Origin: Roseicella sp. DB1501 | GTDB lineage: Bacteria; Pseudomonadota; Alphaproteobacteria; Acetobacterales; Acetobacteraceae | Length of the DNA: 64,000 bases | Assembly: GCF_013112485.1 (NCBI RefSeq) | Contig: NZ_JABFHG010000004.1 | Span: forward strand, 351,755-415,754 | Direction of reading: 5' to 3' | Shown: positions 15,386 to 24,765 of the stretch, one piece after another | How the letters are laid out: each line of letters opens with the position of its first letter | Numbering within the stretch: the first letter of the stretch is position 1 | Program-made: the position numbers and the translations under genes | The notes under the pieces: generated by a model | Told to the model about the DNA's origin: nothing | The model's database searches: none | Seen by the model: the letters and a program-made list of their open reading frames with translations, nothing else

Positions 15386-18300
15386 CACGCGGCCTCCCGT
15401 TCGGAGATGCGCGCCACCGGATAGGTGTCGATCAGCTTGCTGAGGATGGTGGGACCGGAAGTCTCCACGGGGACGAAGAAGCGGAGCTTCCAACTGATGA
15501 TCTCGCTGAACAGACCATAGGCGCGCAGGCGTTCGCGCATCGCCTCGGTGAAGCCGGTCAGCTCGATGCGGTTGGCGCCCATGACGCGCACGCGGCGAAG
15601 CTGAAGCCCCTCGGCAAGGTCGAGGATTGTCTGGCCTTCCGTCAGCGCGGCATAGGCGCTTTCAGCCGTGAGCGTGGTCGCGCCGGCCTGCGTGGCGTTC
15701 GCCGCCCAGGCTGGAGAGACACGACGGCCGATGATGCGCTCGCCGTTATCCGCCTGAAGGCGGTAAACCCGCGTCGACTCGTCCGGCAGCCGCTTCCACA
15801 CCGGCAGCAACCGACCGGCGACAATATGAAGCGTGCTGTCGGCGAACGTCGGCACCTCGGAGACCTCGCGGTTCCAGGCCGCGGCGAAGGAATCGCGGTC
15901 GGCCCGTTGCCAGTGGCTGTCCGCCATCATCTTGTGCGAGGCGTAATGGTGCTCCATCGGCCGAACCAGCCGCACGCGGCGCTCGATTTCGCCATCGTCG
16001 AGCATGATGCTCGGCGCGGGGATCTGGACGGCCGCGCGACCCGAGCGTTCGTTCACCAGCAGGACCGCGCCCGGATCGGAGAGATAAGCGAGCGCTTCGG
16101 TGAGGGTGACTGGCCGATTGCGTCGGCGCTCGGTGATGGTCAGCAGCCGGCTTTCCGCGCCAGTAGCGGGGTGGGTGTAGATGGTGCGTCGGTCGGTGAC
16201 GACGAAGCTCTCCGCGGTCAGCGTCTCCAGCCCCATGTCATAGATGCCGCTAGCGATGGCGCCCGCGATCTTCGCCTCGAGAAGCTGCTCGAAGGCGGTG
16301 AACAGGATGCCCTGCAATTCGATGGTCAGCGCTAGCAGCCGGTTGAGGAAGGTCGTGATCGGCGGCAGTTCGTCCTTGATGCCGTTAGAGTCCGTGAGCG
16401 AAAGCCCGGTGGCGGACTCGAAGCGGTCGAGCGAGCAATCCTCGATCTTGCCTCGCACAAGCAGGAGATAGAGCTGGCGCAGCGCGTCGCGGGCATACGG
16501 CGATTCCAGATTGTCCTCGGGCCGGAACAGCCCTTGGCCGCCCGTCTGACGCTGGCCCCGCGTGATCGCGCCCAGCGTGTCGAGACGCCGGGCGATCGTG
16601 CTGAGGAAGCGCTTCTCGGCCTTCACGTCCGTCGCGATCGGACGGAAGAGCGGCGGTTGCGCCTGATTGGTCCGGTTGGTGCGGCCGAGGCCCTGAATGG
16701 CCGCATCGGCCTTCCATCCCGGCTCAAGCAAGTAGTGAACGCGCAGGCGTTGGTTCCGAGCCGAAAGCTCGGCATGGTAGCTCCGGCCGGTGCCGCCGGC
16801 GTCCGAGAACACCAGCACGCGCTTCACATCGTCCATGAAGGCGGCCGTCTCGGCGAGATTGGCCGAGGGCGCGCGGTTCTCGACGACGAAGCGATCGCCC
16901 TTGCGAACGATGCGGCGCGAGCGTCCGGTCACTTCCGCCACCATGTCCGTGCCGAAGCGCTGGACGATCTGGTCGAGCGCACCAGGCACAGGCGGGAGCG
17001 AGGCGAGCCGTTCGATCAGCTCATCGCGCCGGGCGACAGCTTCGCGGCTCTCGACGGGCTGGCCGTCCCGATAGACCGGCCGCGAGGAAAGATTGCCTTC
17101 GCTGTCGGTGAAAGGCTCATAGAGTTGCACCGGGAAGGAATGGGCGAGATAGTCCAGCACATATTCCCGCGACGTGATGTCGACACGGACATCGTTCCAT
17201 TCCTCGGTCGGGATCTCGGCCAGACGGCGCTCCATCAGCGCTTCGCCAGTGGACACGATCTGCACTACAGCGGCGTGGCCATCATCGAGATCGCGCTCGA
17301 TCGAGCGGATCAGGGTCGGCGTCTTCATCGACGTCAACAGATGCCCGAAGAAGCGCTGCTTGGCGGCCTCGAACGCCGAGCGTGCGGCGGCCTTGGCCTG
17401 GCGGTTCAGCGTGCCGTCGGAGCCGGTAATGTTGGCGGCCTCCATCGCGGCGTCGAGATGGTTGTGAATGACGCTGAAGGCTCCGGCATAGGCGTCGTAG
17501 ATGCGCCGCTGCTCGTCGGTGAGCGGGTGCTCGACCAGCTCATATTCCACGCCGTCATAGGAAAGCGAGCGTGCGGTATAGAGACCGAGCGAGCGCAGAT
17601 CGCGCGCCAGAACCTCCATCGCCGCCACGCCGCCGTCGTCTATGGCGGTGACGAACTCGGCGCGCGTAGCGAATGGGAAATCCTCGCCACCCCAGAGACC
17701 GAGCCGCTGTGCGTAAGCCAGGTTGTGAACAGTTGTGGCGCCTGTGGCGGAGACATAGACAATGCGTGCGTTCGCGAGCGCGTGCTGAAGGCGCAGACCC
17801 GCGCGTCCCTGCTGTGAGGGAGCGACGTCGCCCCGCTCTCCCTTGCCGCCGCCGGCGTTCTGCATCGCGTGGCTCTCGTCGAAGATGAGCACTCCATCCC
17901 AATCTGAGCCCAACCATTCGACGATCTGCCGGACACGCGAAACCTTCTCGCCACGATCGTCGGAGCGTAGCGTGGCATAGGTCGTAAATAGGACGCCTTC
18001 CGCCAGGCTGATGGGCTTGCCCTGCGGGTAGCGGGACAGTGGCGTGATGAGCAGACGCTCCATGCCGAGGGCCGACCAATCACGCTGGGCGTCCTCCAGC
18101 AGCTTGTCGGACTTGCTGATCCAGACCGCCTTGCGGCGACCGCGCAGCCAGTTGTCGAGGATGATACCAGCGGCTTGGCGGCCCTTGCCCGCGCCGGTGC
18201 CATCGCCGAGCATGAAGCCGCGCCGGAAGCGGACGGTCCCCTCCGTGTCTTCGACGGCGGCGGAAACGAGGTCGAAAGTCTCGTCCACCGTCCACGATCC

Positions 18301-19698
18301 GGCGAGGTAGTCGTCATGGGCCTCGCCGGCATAGATAACCGTTTCGAGCTGGGCGTCGGAGAGCAGACCATCTAGGACGATGTTCGCCGGCAGCATGGGC
18401 CGGTAGCTGGGCTTGGGCGGCGCGACGCTCGCCATCGACGCCGACTGCACCAGCTTGGTCGGGTGCGACTGCGCGCCAGGGATGCGGATCGACTGAAGCG
18501 TATATTCTTCGTAGATCGCGTCTGTCAGTCGCGCGTCTTCCGGCGGCATCCAGTCCACCGTCTCATAGGCGAGTTCGACGCCTTCGGGCTCGATCGAAGC
18601 CAGCGCCGCCGGTCGGGTTGCGGCGCTGCGCGCAAGGTATCCGCGCACGGTGCGGGGAGTCGAAGACCCGGCTGAGACGACAGCCGTCTGCCGTGGTGCC
18701 GCCAAGCGGGCCGGCGCGTGCGCTTCGATCCAGCCAAGCAGCGTGGCGACGTCCGGCGCGATACCCGCCGATGTTGGAAACACAGCCGCGTCGGCGGCGG
18801 GGCGCTTGTCGACCACAATGAGCCGTGTGTCGATGGTCGTGCCGTGCTTGGCATAGACCGAGCCGTCGATAGTCGCGGTGAATACGATCGTGCCGCGTTC
18901 CTGAAGTCGGACGAAGGCGTCCCGCCAAGCCGGCAGGTCCGGCCCGAAATTGGCGCCGGTGATCGCCACCAGCCGTCCGCCATCAGCGAGCCGCGCCAGC
19001 GCCGAGGCGATATGCCGATAAGCCGTGTCGGCGACGCGGCCGGAGACGTTCGCCATCGCCGAGAAAGGCGGGTTCATCAGCACGACGCTGGGGATCGCCA
19101 CCGGAGGGAGGTGATCGTCGATCTGGGCCGCGTCGAAGCGCGCGACGGTGACGGCCGGAAAGAGGGAGGCGAGCAGGTCGGCGCGGGTGTCGGCCAGCTC
19201 GTTGAGGAGGAGCGTGCCGCCAGTGATATCGGCCAGGATGGCGAGCAGGCCGGTGCCGGCGGAGGGCTCCAGCACGATGTCAGTCGGCATGATGGCTGCC
19301 GCCGTCACCGCGGCGAGGCCGAGCGGAACGGGTGTCGAGAATTGCTGGAACGCCTGGCTCTCTTCGGAGCGACGGGTATGCGTCGGCAGGAGACCAGTGA
19401 TCTTCGACAAGGCGGAAAGCCGTGCAGACGGAGACGCGGCTTTACGGAAAAGCGCACGTCCGAATTTGCGAAGGAACAGAACGGTCGCGGCTTCGCAGGC
19501 GTCATAGGCAGCTTTCCAGTCCCAGGCGCCGGAGGCGTCAGAGGCGCCGAACGCGGTCTCCATTGCGGTGCGCAGGATCGTGGCGTCGACGCGCTGGCCG
19601 CGTTCGAGATGGCCGAGCAGGTGATGGGCGGCTGCGAGGATGGCCGGCGCAGGGGCAGCGGGCGCGACCGGAGCGGTCACGGGCGACATGATGTTCAT
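15385..19698 (-). CDS. Strawberry-notch-family methylase-helicase
   Basis: A 1,437-aa fusion. Residues about 140-300 form an N6-adenine-like methyltransferase domain, with VLEPSAGTGLLAIL and the catalytic NPPF in VVLMNPPFSAM. From about 430 an SF2 helicase follows, with GDGTGAGKGRQAAG as Walker A and LIFDESHAMQN as the DEAH-like box. A C-terminal helicase half (GLGRTNRTNQAQPP) matches bacterial strawberry-notch proteins. These are common on plasmids and integrative elements and are thought to modify or protect the element's DNA. ATG 19,698 lacks a clear Shine-Dalgarno and follows a leader hairpin. It heads an operon with the Toprim gene. Confidence 0.92.
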   Translation of the reverse strand: MNIMSPVTAPVAPAAPAPAILAAAHHLLGHLERGQRVDATILRTAMETAFGASDASGAWDWKAAYDACEAATVLFLRKFGRALFRKAASPSARLSALSKITGLLPTHTRRSEESQAFQQFSTPVPLGLAAVTAAAIMPTDIVLEPSAGTGLLAILADITGGTLLLNELADTRADLLASLFPAVTVARFDAAQIDDHLPPVAIPSVVLMNPPFSAMANVSGRVADTAYRHIASALARLADGGRLVAITGANFGPDLPAWRDAFVRLQERGTIVFTATIDGSVYAKHGTTIDTRLIVVDKRPAADAAVFPTSAGIAPDVATLLGWIEAHAPARLAAPRQTAVVSAGSSTPRTVRGYLARSAATRPAALASIEPEGVELAYETVDWMPPEDARLTDAIYEEYTLQSIRIPGAQSHPTKLVQSASMASVAPPKPSYRPMLPANIVLDGLLSDAQLETVIYAGEAHDDYLAGSWTVDETFDLVSAAVEDTEGTVRFRRGFMLGDGTGAGKGRQAAGIILDNWLRGRRKAVWISKSDKLLEDAQRDWSALGMERLLITPLSRYPQGKPISLAEGVLFTTYATLRSDDRGEKVSRVRQIVEWLGSDWDGVLIFDESHAMQNAGGGKGERGDVAPSQQGRAGLRLQHALANARIVYVSATGATTVHNLAYAQRLGLWGGEDFPFATRAEFVTAIDDGGVAAMEVLARDLRSLGLYTARSLSYDGVEYELVEHPLTDEQRRIYDAYAGAFSVIHNHLDAAMEAANITGSDGTLNRQAKAAARSAFEAAKQRFFGHLLTSMKTPTLIRSIERDLDDGHAAVVQIVSTGEALMERRLAEIPTEEWNDVRVDITSREYVLDYLAHSFPVQLYEPFTDSEGNLSSRPVYRDGQPVESREAVARRDELIERLASLPPVPGALDQIVQRFGTDMVAEVTGRSRRIVRKGDRFVVENRAPSANLAETAAFMDDVKRVLVFSDAGGTGRSYHAELSARNQRLRVHYLLEPGWKADAAIQGLGRTNRTNQAQPPLFRPIATDVKAEKRFLSTIARRLDTLGAITRGQRQTGGQGLFRPEDNLESPYARDALRQLYLLLVRGKIEDCSLDRFESATGLSLTDSNGIKDELPPITTFLNRLLALTIELQGILFTAFEQLLEAKIAGAIASGIYDMGLETLTAESFVVTDRRTIYTHPATGAESRLLTITERRRNRPVTLTEALAYLSDPGAVLLVNERSGRAAVQIPAPSIMLDDGEIERRVRLVRPMEHHYASHKMMADSHWQRADRDSFAAAWNREVSEVPTFADSTLHIVAGRLLPVWKRLPDESTRVYRLQADNGERIIGRRVSPAWAANATQAGATTLTAESAYAALTEGQTILDLAEGLQLRRVRVMGANRIELTGFTEAMRERLRAYGLFSEIISWKLRFFVPVETSGPTILSKLIDTYPVARISEREAA

Positions 19699-19733
19699 GA
19701 GCGGGACTTTCAGGAGAGCGGGAACGGGAAAGC

Positions 19734-19762
19734 CCGGACGGCGCTCTCTCTCGACCGCCCGG
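19734..19762 (-). promoter_or_regulatory. Leader hairpin before the strawberry-notch gene (divergent member)
   Basis: On the minus strand CCGGGCGG pairs with CCGTCCGG (one G-U), with TCGAGAGAGAG at the tip as in the parB leader. Upstream CCCTGAGAGTGAGAG is shared with the DUF932 leader. It lies 36 bases before the start and lacks the adjacent GGAG of the other three. Confidence 0.5.
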
Positions 19763-19986
19763 ACTCATTCCGTCCCGGCGGACCTCTCACTCTCAGGGCA
19801 CGGCGGTAGCCTGCAAAAAAAGGCGCTCAGCCGTAGGGCGAGCGCTCCAGTATCAACCGATCGAATCCTGGGACGGGCTATCGCGCCCGACCCAGATCCA
19901 CATGCGATACTCTCGATAATAGGTGACTGCGGTAGCGGACTGCGGCGGTGAGTTGTGAACAGCCGTGCGGGACAGGCACTATTGCA
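19763..19986. other. Intergenic stretch upstream of the strawberry-notch gene
   Basis: No gene recognised. It contains the shared purine-rich CCCTGAGAGTGAGAG word (minus strand, about 19,784-19,798) and a short A-run. Confidence 0.4.
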
Positions 19987-20304
19987 TCAATAGTTGAGTG
20001 AGCATGGGCGTGCTGCCCATCGGGCCTGTCGGTGCTCATCGAATTTCGCGTCAATCACACGGCAGAGTCGGTCGCCTTCTTGCCGCACCGATGAGTCGAT
20101 GCCTGCAATACGCAGGGCGACCGCAAGGCCCTCGCAATACTTGTCGACAAGCAATGCGGCGAGATCAGGCGTGTCGGCTCCGCGCTCGACATCATTCTGC
20201 TTCGACTGCGCGTAGGAGCGCAGATCGGACAACACGTTTACTTCAATGGCCTCAAGAAGGTGTGGCCAGATCGTTCCCGGCGGTAGATCCTTAAGAATCT
20301 GCAT
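19987..20304 (-). CDS. Hypothetical 105-aa island protein
   Basis: Starts MQILKDLPPGTIWPHLLEAI with an excellent AGGAGGG upstream. Mostly helical and charged (LSDLRSYAQSKQND, LAALLVDKYCEGLAVALR). No family or active-site motif recognised. Convincing as a gene because of its ribosome binding site and consistent strand. Confidence 0.65.
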   Translation of the reverse strand: MQILKDLPPGTIWPHLLEAIEVNVLSDLRSYAQSKQNDVERGADTPDLAALLVDKYCEGLAVALRIAGIDSSVRQEGDRLCRVIDAKFDEHRQARWAARPCSLNY

Positions 20305-20452
20305 GTGCCCTCCTGTTGGTCATGTAGGTGGTTCCCGCAAATCGCGGCCTGGAAAGTGCAAATTGAATCACCGCTGATGCGGGCTCTCAATGGTGAAGGC
20401 GCAGATGATCGGCTCCTGACGCGAGACCGCTCGGCGCGCGGCTGGCTTGAGG

Positions 20453-20674
20453 TCAGTAGCCGAACTGCCATGACGGCCACGGCTGACCGTCATCGGCGGC
20501 GGCGACCGCTTCCGTCAGGTAAGCCGCATCGCCTTCGACGACGTTCGGATCGCGCACCGGCGTTTCGTCGATGACAACTACACGGCTAACCAAGCCGTCT
20601 TCGACCTCGACGTGAACGGGCACGAGATATTGGAAGACGACGCGGCGAGAGGTGGAGGGGTTCTCATCGAACAT
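20453..20674 (-). CDS. Hypothetical 73-aa acidic island protein
   Basis: Starts MFDENPSTSRRVVFQYLVPV at 20,674 with AAGGAGA six bases upstream. A beta-rich core (VHVEVEDGLVSRVVVIDET) is followed by an acidic tail ending WPSWQFGY. It sits 53 bases after parB. Family unknown. Confidence 0.65.
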   Translation of the reverse strand: MFDENPSTSRRVVFQYLVPVHVEVEDGLVSRVVVIDETPVRDPNVVEGDAAYLTEAVAAADDGQPWPSWQFGY

Positions 20675-20727
20675 GGAATGTCTCCTTGAGAAAGGGGGAG
20701 CGACTTGCGCCGCTCCCTCTGTGCCCA

Positions 20728-22863
20728 CTATTCGGCCGCGATCACCGCCAGCTCGCCGTCCTCGTCTTCGAGCGAGGTTTCTTCCTCGCCATCCTCGGTG
20801 AGGAAGTCCGGCAGCGCGGCATCGTCGCCGGGTTCGGCATCCGCCTGAGTCTCCACGGCCTGGCCGTCGAGGTCCACGAGCCGCAGCGGCTCGGGCAGCC
20901 AGCCGGTGTCGGCGAGGAGGCGTTCGGCTTCCTTAGCCATGTCGCCCTTCTTGAGGTGGTCAATGAGCTGGGCGGCTCGTTCACCGGCGCCTTCGCGGAC
21001 GGCTTCGAGGATGCGTGCCTTGCTGACACGGTTGAGGTAGTTGCCGAAGGTCGGCCGCCAGCCCACCTCGACCATATCGAGCCCGGTCGCGCGCGCGAGG
21101 CGATCGGCCTGCGCGAGGCGGACATTGAGGCCATGCTCGCTGACGCCGCTCGCGCTAAGGGGATTCGGCCGCTCGTAGAGGGCGCTCACCCCGTAGCTCA
21201 CGCAATGCGCAAGCAGGGCCAGGCGGCTGGTGTCGTCGAGCATCGTCAGCCAATTCCAGAGCGCGTCGTCGTTGGCCGGAATGTCCTGCTTCCAGGCTTC
21301 CTCGCGCTCGGCGACGTTCTTCGCCGAGAGGCTGTCCTTCAGATCGTCAGCCTGCGCTGGGAAGAAGACGTGCCGCACATTGGCGTGCAGGCAGCCCGGC
21401 GTGGAGTTGTGCAGGATGGTCTCGGAGACGAGCTTGTGGAGCAGCATCGTCATGGCAACATGCGGATTTTGCGCCACGGCGTCGCGCAACGCGAGGGTGC
21501 GGTGCGCGGTCAGCTCGATGACGAGACGCTCGGGCAGCGGCTTGATGCCATCGTCCTCATCCTCTTCCGTCTCAGTGGGCTGGCCACCGATGGTGATGAC
21601 GGCGCGCTGAACGGTCGGAGCCGCCGGATCGCTGTCGTCTGCGACCGGGGCCTCACCGCGTTCGGTCTCGACCGGAAGCTCGTCCTCGGGGCGGACATAG
21701 CCGCGATCCACCACGAGCGAACCTTCGCTGTCGATGCTGACGAAGGCGCCGCCGATGGCGATGTCGGCCGGATCGTAGATCACCGGGCGCTGCTCGAAGG
21801 CATCGAGCGCCTGCTCGATTTCCCCCAGCCGCTGGTCGATCTCGTCGGGCAGCTCGTCGGCTTCCGCATATTCGGATTCGAGACGATCATATTCGTCACG
21901 AAGCGCCTCGCGGGCGGCGCGCTCGTCGTCGGTCATATCGACCGTGACGCCGGTCAGCTCACGCAGGCCGTAATCGTGACCGTAGGGGAAGCCGACCGCC
22001 ACCTCGATCCACTTCCAGCCCTCGCTGGCGATTTCTTCGGCCGCGGCCTTCAGCTTCTCGGCGACCAGGTGATCGAGCAGCGCGGGATCTTGCAGCCATC
22101 CGCCGTCGTCATCCTGAAAGAGGTCGCGCAGAATGCTGCCGCCGGCGGCCTCATAGACATCTAGCCCGACGAACACCGCCCGCTTGTCGGATGCGCGCAC
22201 GGTGGTCTCCGTCAACATACGCTTGATCTGATGGGGCTCCTTCGACCACGAATTGCGGACGTTCTCCCAGACCTGTTCCTGACGCGCGTGATCGTCCGTC
22301 ACGGTGAACGCCATGAGCTGTTCCAGCGTCATGCCGTCGTCGGCATAGACATCGAGCAACGTCGGCGACACCGAAGCGAGCCGCAGACGCTGTTTGACCA
22401 CCTGCACCGGCACGAAGAAGGCCGCCGCGATGGCTTCCTCGGTCATGCCCTTTTCGCGCATGGTCTGGAAGGCGCGGAACTGATCGAGGGGATGGAGCGG
22501 CGCGCGCTCGATGTTTTCGGCCAGCGAAAGCTCGTCGATGAGGATGTCACTGTCCGCACGCGACACGACGCACGGCACCGGCGCGGTCTTGGCCAGGCGC
22601 TTCTGCTTTACTAGCAGCTCGAGCGCGCGATAGCGCCGCCCGCCCGCCGGCACCTCGAACATGCCGGTTTCCTGACCGTCGGCGTCGAGCACCGGCCGAA
22701 CATGGAGGCTCTGGATGAGGCCGCGACGCGCGATCGAGGCCGCCAGGTCTTCGATCGAGACGCCGGACTTCACGCGCCGGACGTTCGCCTGGCTCAGCAC
22801 CAGCTTGTTGAAGGGGATGTCGCGTGACGACGACAGGGTGATCTTTTGAACGGCAGTAGCCAT
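20728..22863 (-). CDS. parB: Large ParB/RepB-like partition and regulatory protein
   Basis: A 711-aa ParB-family protein, much longer than a chromosomal ParB. The N-terminal 230 residues hold the ParB domain: IPFNKLVLSQANVRR, GLIQSLHVRP, PAGGRRYRALELL (the CTP-binding GxRR box) and ELSLAENIERAPLHPLDQF, then an HTH (EEAIAAAFFVPVQVVKQRLR). The remainder includes a coiled-coil, acidic segments and an unassigned C-terminal domain. This type is found on large plasmids and integrative elements. A leader hairpin two bases before its Shine-Dalgarno suggests translational control shared with two other genes. Confidence 0.9.
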   Translation of the reverse strand: MATAVQKITLSSSRDIPFNKLVLSQANVRRVKSGVSIEDLAASIARRGLIQSLHVRPVLDADGQETGMFEVPAGGRRYRALELLVKQKRLAKTAPVPCVVSRADSDILIDELSLAENIERAPLHPLDQFRAFQTMREKGMTEEAIAAAFFVPVQVVKQRLRLASVSPTLLDVYADDGMTLEQLMAFTVTDDHARQEQVWENVRNSWSKEPHQIKRMLTETTVRASDKRAVFVGLDVYEAAGGSILRDLFQDDDGGWLQDPALLDHLVAEKLKAAAEEIASEGWKWIEVAVGFPYGHDYGLRELTGVTVDMTDDERAAREALRDEYDRLESEYAEADELPDEIDQRLGEIEQALDAFEQRPVIYDPADIAIGGAFVSIDSEGSLVVDRGYVRPEDELPVETERGEAPVADDSDPAAPTVQRAVITIGGQPTETEEDEDDGIKPLPERLVIELTAHRTLALRDAVAQNPHVAMTMLLHKLVSETILHNSTPGCLHANVRHVFFPAQADDLKDSLSAKNVAEREEAWKQDIPANDDALWNWLTMLDDTSRLALLAHCVSYGVSALYERPNPLSASGVSEHGLNVRLAQADRLARATGLDMVEVGWRPTFGNYLNRVSKARILEAVREGAGERAAQLIDHLKKGDMAKEAERLLADTGWLPEPLRLVDLDGQAVETQADAEPGDDAALPDFLTEDGEEETSLEDEDGELAVIAAE

Positions 22864-22930
22864 CGGGATTTACTCCGCGACGGGCGGCCGAGAGCCTCTC
22901 TCTCGACCTCCGACCCGTCACGAAATCCCG
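22864..22930 (-). promoter_or_regulatory. Conserved leader hairpin before parB
   Basis: Minus strand: CGTGACGGG pairs with CCCGTCGCG, enclosing a second stem GGTCGAGAG/CTCTCGGCC. The base is two bases from the GGAG Shine-Dalgarno, which is nine bases before the ATG. GGGATTT farther out can pair with AAATCCC next to the start, placing the Shine-Dalgarno in an internal loop. Confidence 0.7.
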
Positions 22931-23031
22931 GCCCTCCTCTCCCTCTTTCTGGTCCCTCCGAAGCGCCATTCCGACAAAGCACGCCGGTTGAGACGCGCGC
23001 TGTTCGCTGAAGGTTGTGCTTGATATGGACC

Positions 23032-23053
23032 CCGCTCCCCGGAATGGGAGCGG
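23032..23053 (-). terminator. Hairpin after the response regulator gene
   Basis: CCGCTCCC and GGGAGCGG make a perfect 8-bp stem with a 6-base loop, about 30 bases after the stop codon. No T-run. Confidence 0.5.
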
Positions 23054-23084
23054 ACCTGAGAACCCGCCGGTCGGGGCGGACCAG

Positions 23085-23483
23085 CTACAAGTGTGTCGGG
23101 GAGTCGTCACCCAGATGGTGGCGAATGCGCTCGGCAACGAAGGAACGAATATAGGGTTTGGCGATCGGGCCGTCGTCACACAACGCGCGCAACTCATTGG
23201 CAGCGTTGATAACACCTGACGTCAAAATCAACTTGATGTCGGGTCGATGCTCGCGCATCCATTTCGCGAGACCTATGCCGTCCATGCTGCCCGGCATTTG
23301 GATGTCGGAAAATACGAGATGGATAATGTGGCCCGACATGATCCTCTCGATGGCTCCATCCGCGCTGTTCGCAATTAGAACCTCGAATCCGGATTCGGCC
23401 AGGTAAGTGGCTATGTCGGTCGCGATAAAATAGTCGTCCTCGACAACCAGGATCGTGTGCGATGCTGCTTCGGCGAATGCCAT
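23085..23483 (-). CDS. Stand-alone response regulator receiver protein
   Basis: A 132-aa single REC domain with no output domain. Acidic residues ED at 15-16, the phospho-acceptor Asp60 in FSDIQMPG, Thr88/Ser89 and Lys109 in IAKPY are all present, so it should be phosphorylated. Single-domain receivers relay phosphate or bind partners. No histidine kinase lies in the window. It sits among island genes and its upstream region shares two sequence words with the XRE regulator region, so it may be under XRE control (inference). Confidence 0.88.
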   Translation of the reverse strand: MAFAEAASHTILVVEDDYFIATDIATYLAESGFEVLIANSADGAIERIMSGHIIHLVFSDIQMPGSMDGIGLAKWMREHRPDIKLILTSGVINAANELRALCDDGPIAKPYIRSFVAERIRHHLGDDSPTHL

Positions 23484-23614
23484 GCTCCCCCCGCACGCGA
23501 TTGGTTGGGAACCTCTTCAATGGTCCATAAGAAGGGTAAATGCCCTTTTACGCTCATGGTTCCCAGAAGTCAGGCAAGATTGGTGTTGTGGGAACGGCAC
23601 CGTGAATTGACTGG

Positions 23615-23641
23615 CTAGGCAATCGGTCGCGACTATAATAG
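23615..23641. promoter_or_regulatory. Sequence words shared with the XRE operator region
   Basis: CTAGGCAATCG (23,615-23,625) and CGACTATAATAG (23,630-23,641) both occur also at 3,890-3,941, in opposite order. They lie between the response regulator start and the PP-loop gene end. A common regulator is inferred. Confidence 0.45.
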
Positions 23642-23676
23642 CTGCCGATGCGGATGCCCCCGTCTGCTGCAGCGCG

Positions 23677-24594
23677 TCAGACGCCGCACATACCCTCGCA
23701 TTCGTTCGGCCAGAGATCGAGCTGGCCGCGATCGGTGTCGGTCGTAAGATCTGCCTGATCGAGTGGCACGGCGGAGCGGTGAAGATAGACCTCGCCACGG
23801 ATGCCTCGAAACCCGGTGCGTATGGCATGATCGACCGACACCGCATCGGCCCAGGCGTTGGCGTCGTGGTCGCGCATGTGCCGCCAATGATCGTCGGAGT
23901 GGAATGGACAGCCGATGCAGGCGCTCTTGGGCGGGAGCGGATATTCGTGCCGTTCCAGCCAGCGCACGCAATCTCGCCGGGTCATTCCATGCTCGATCAG
24001 GGGCCAGCGATTGACCTGCCAGTCCTCGAACGAGGGCTTCATGCGAAGGGCCTCGTCGAGCGAGATGCCGATCCACTGTTCGGCGACTGGCGATTTGGGC
24101 GAGCGTCGGCCAGCGATGCCGAGCAGCTCGCGCACCTTTCGTCGTATCGGCACGATTTTGTAGTCGCCGGTGCATTGCCGGCGGATCATGCCGACGCCGA
24201 CGCGATCGGTCTTCAGGATGCGCGAGCCCACGACGATGAGGTCGCCATTATCGTCCTCGTCATAGACGGGCAGTTCGGTGCCCGTCGGCGTGACATTGCG
24301 GGTGAAAGCCGGAATCGACGCCCAGCGCTTGCCCTGCGCTCCCGCGAGCAGATCGGTGCGCAGATCGCCCGCCGAGACGATATGGACGGGGAATGGCAGG
24401 ACGTTCGGCGATCTCAACCAGGCCAGATGCTCATAGACGGCTTGTGGCTCCCAGCCGGTATCCGCGAAGACGGCGCAATCCGGCATAGGGCTGACCTCGC
24501 CGCGTGCGGCCATCAAGGCGAGCGTTGTCGATTGAACCCCAGCACCCAGGCTGAGAATACGCAGGCGGATTCCTTCGGACGGCTCCGTGAACAT
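23677..24594 (-). CDS. PP-loop (PAPS reductase-like) enzyme
   Basis: A 305-aa protein of the adenosine nucleotide alpha-hydrolase/PAPS reductase superfamily. The PP-loop reads SLGAGVQSTTLALMAARG (residues 15-32), followed by FADTGWEP. The C-terminal half has KSACIGCPFHSDDHWR, a Cys motif suited to metal or sulfur chemistry, and a final NECEGMCGV. No sulfate assimilation genes are nearby, so a biosynthetic role is unlikely. Related island and phage proteins are often linked to nucleic-acid modification. The start is fixed by a GGAG nine bases upstream. A leader hairpin shared with parB and DUF932 suggests co-regulation. Confidence 0.82.
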   Translation of the reverse strand: MFTEPSEGIRLRILSLGAGVQSTTLALMAARGEVSPMPDCAVFADTGWEPQAVYEHLAWLRSPNVLPFPVHIVSAGDLRTDLLAGAQGKRWASIPAFTRNVTPTGTELPVYDEDDNGDLIVVGSRILKTDRVGVGMIRRQCTGDYKIVPIRRKVRELLGIAGRRSPKSPVAEQWIGISLDEALRMKPSFEDWQVNRWPLIEHGMTRRDCVRWLERHEYPLPPKSACIGCPFHSDDHWRHMRDHDANAWADAVSVDHAIRTGFRGIRGEVYLHRSAVPLDQADLTTDTDRGQLDLWPNECEGMCGV

Positions 24595-24660
24595 CGCGAT
24601 TTACTCCGCGATGGGCGCCGGGGGCTGTCCCCCGGCCTTCAACCCATCACGAAGCGAGGC
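24595..24660 (-). promoter_or_regulatory. Conserved leader hairpin before the PP-loop gene
   Basis: Minus strand: CGTGATGGG pairs with CCCATCGCG (a C-G pair in parB is replaced by T-A here, keeping the pairing). The inner stem is GCCGGGGG/CCCCCGGC with a 4-base loop. GGAG follows after two bases and the ATG after nine more. Confidence 0.72.
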
Positions 24661-24765
24661 GCGGCCCTCGCATTCGGAGAGGACCGCGCCGTAGCGAAGC
24701 GGAAACGGAGAAGCGAAGGCGCAAAGCCGGAGATGCTGAAAATCGTATCCCCGGCGTTACGGAAG

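Noticed and set aside
16534..17817. 427-aa open frame on the plus strand
   Set aside because: Antisense to the strawberry-notch helicase.
20686..22164. 492-aa open frame on the plus strand
   Set aside because: Antisense to the ParB-family gene; no motif recognised.
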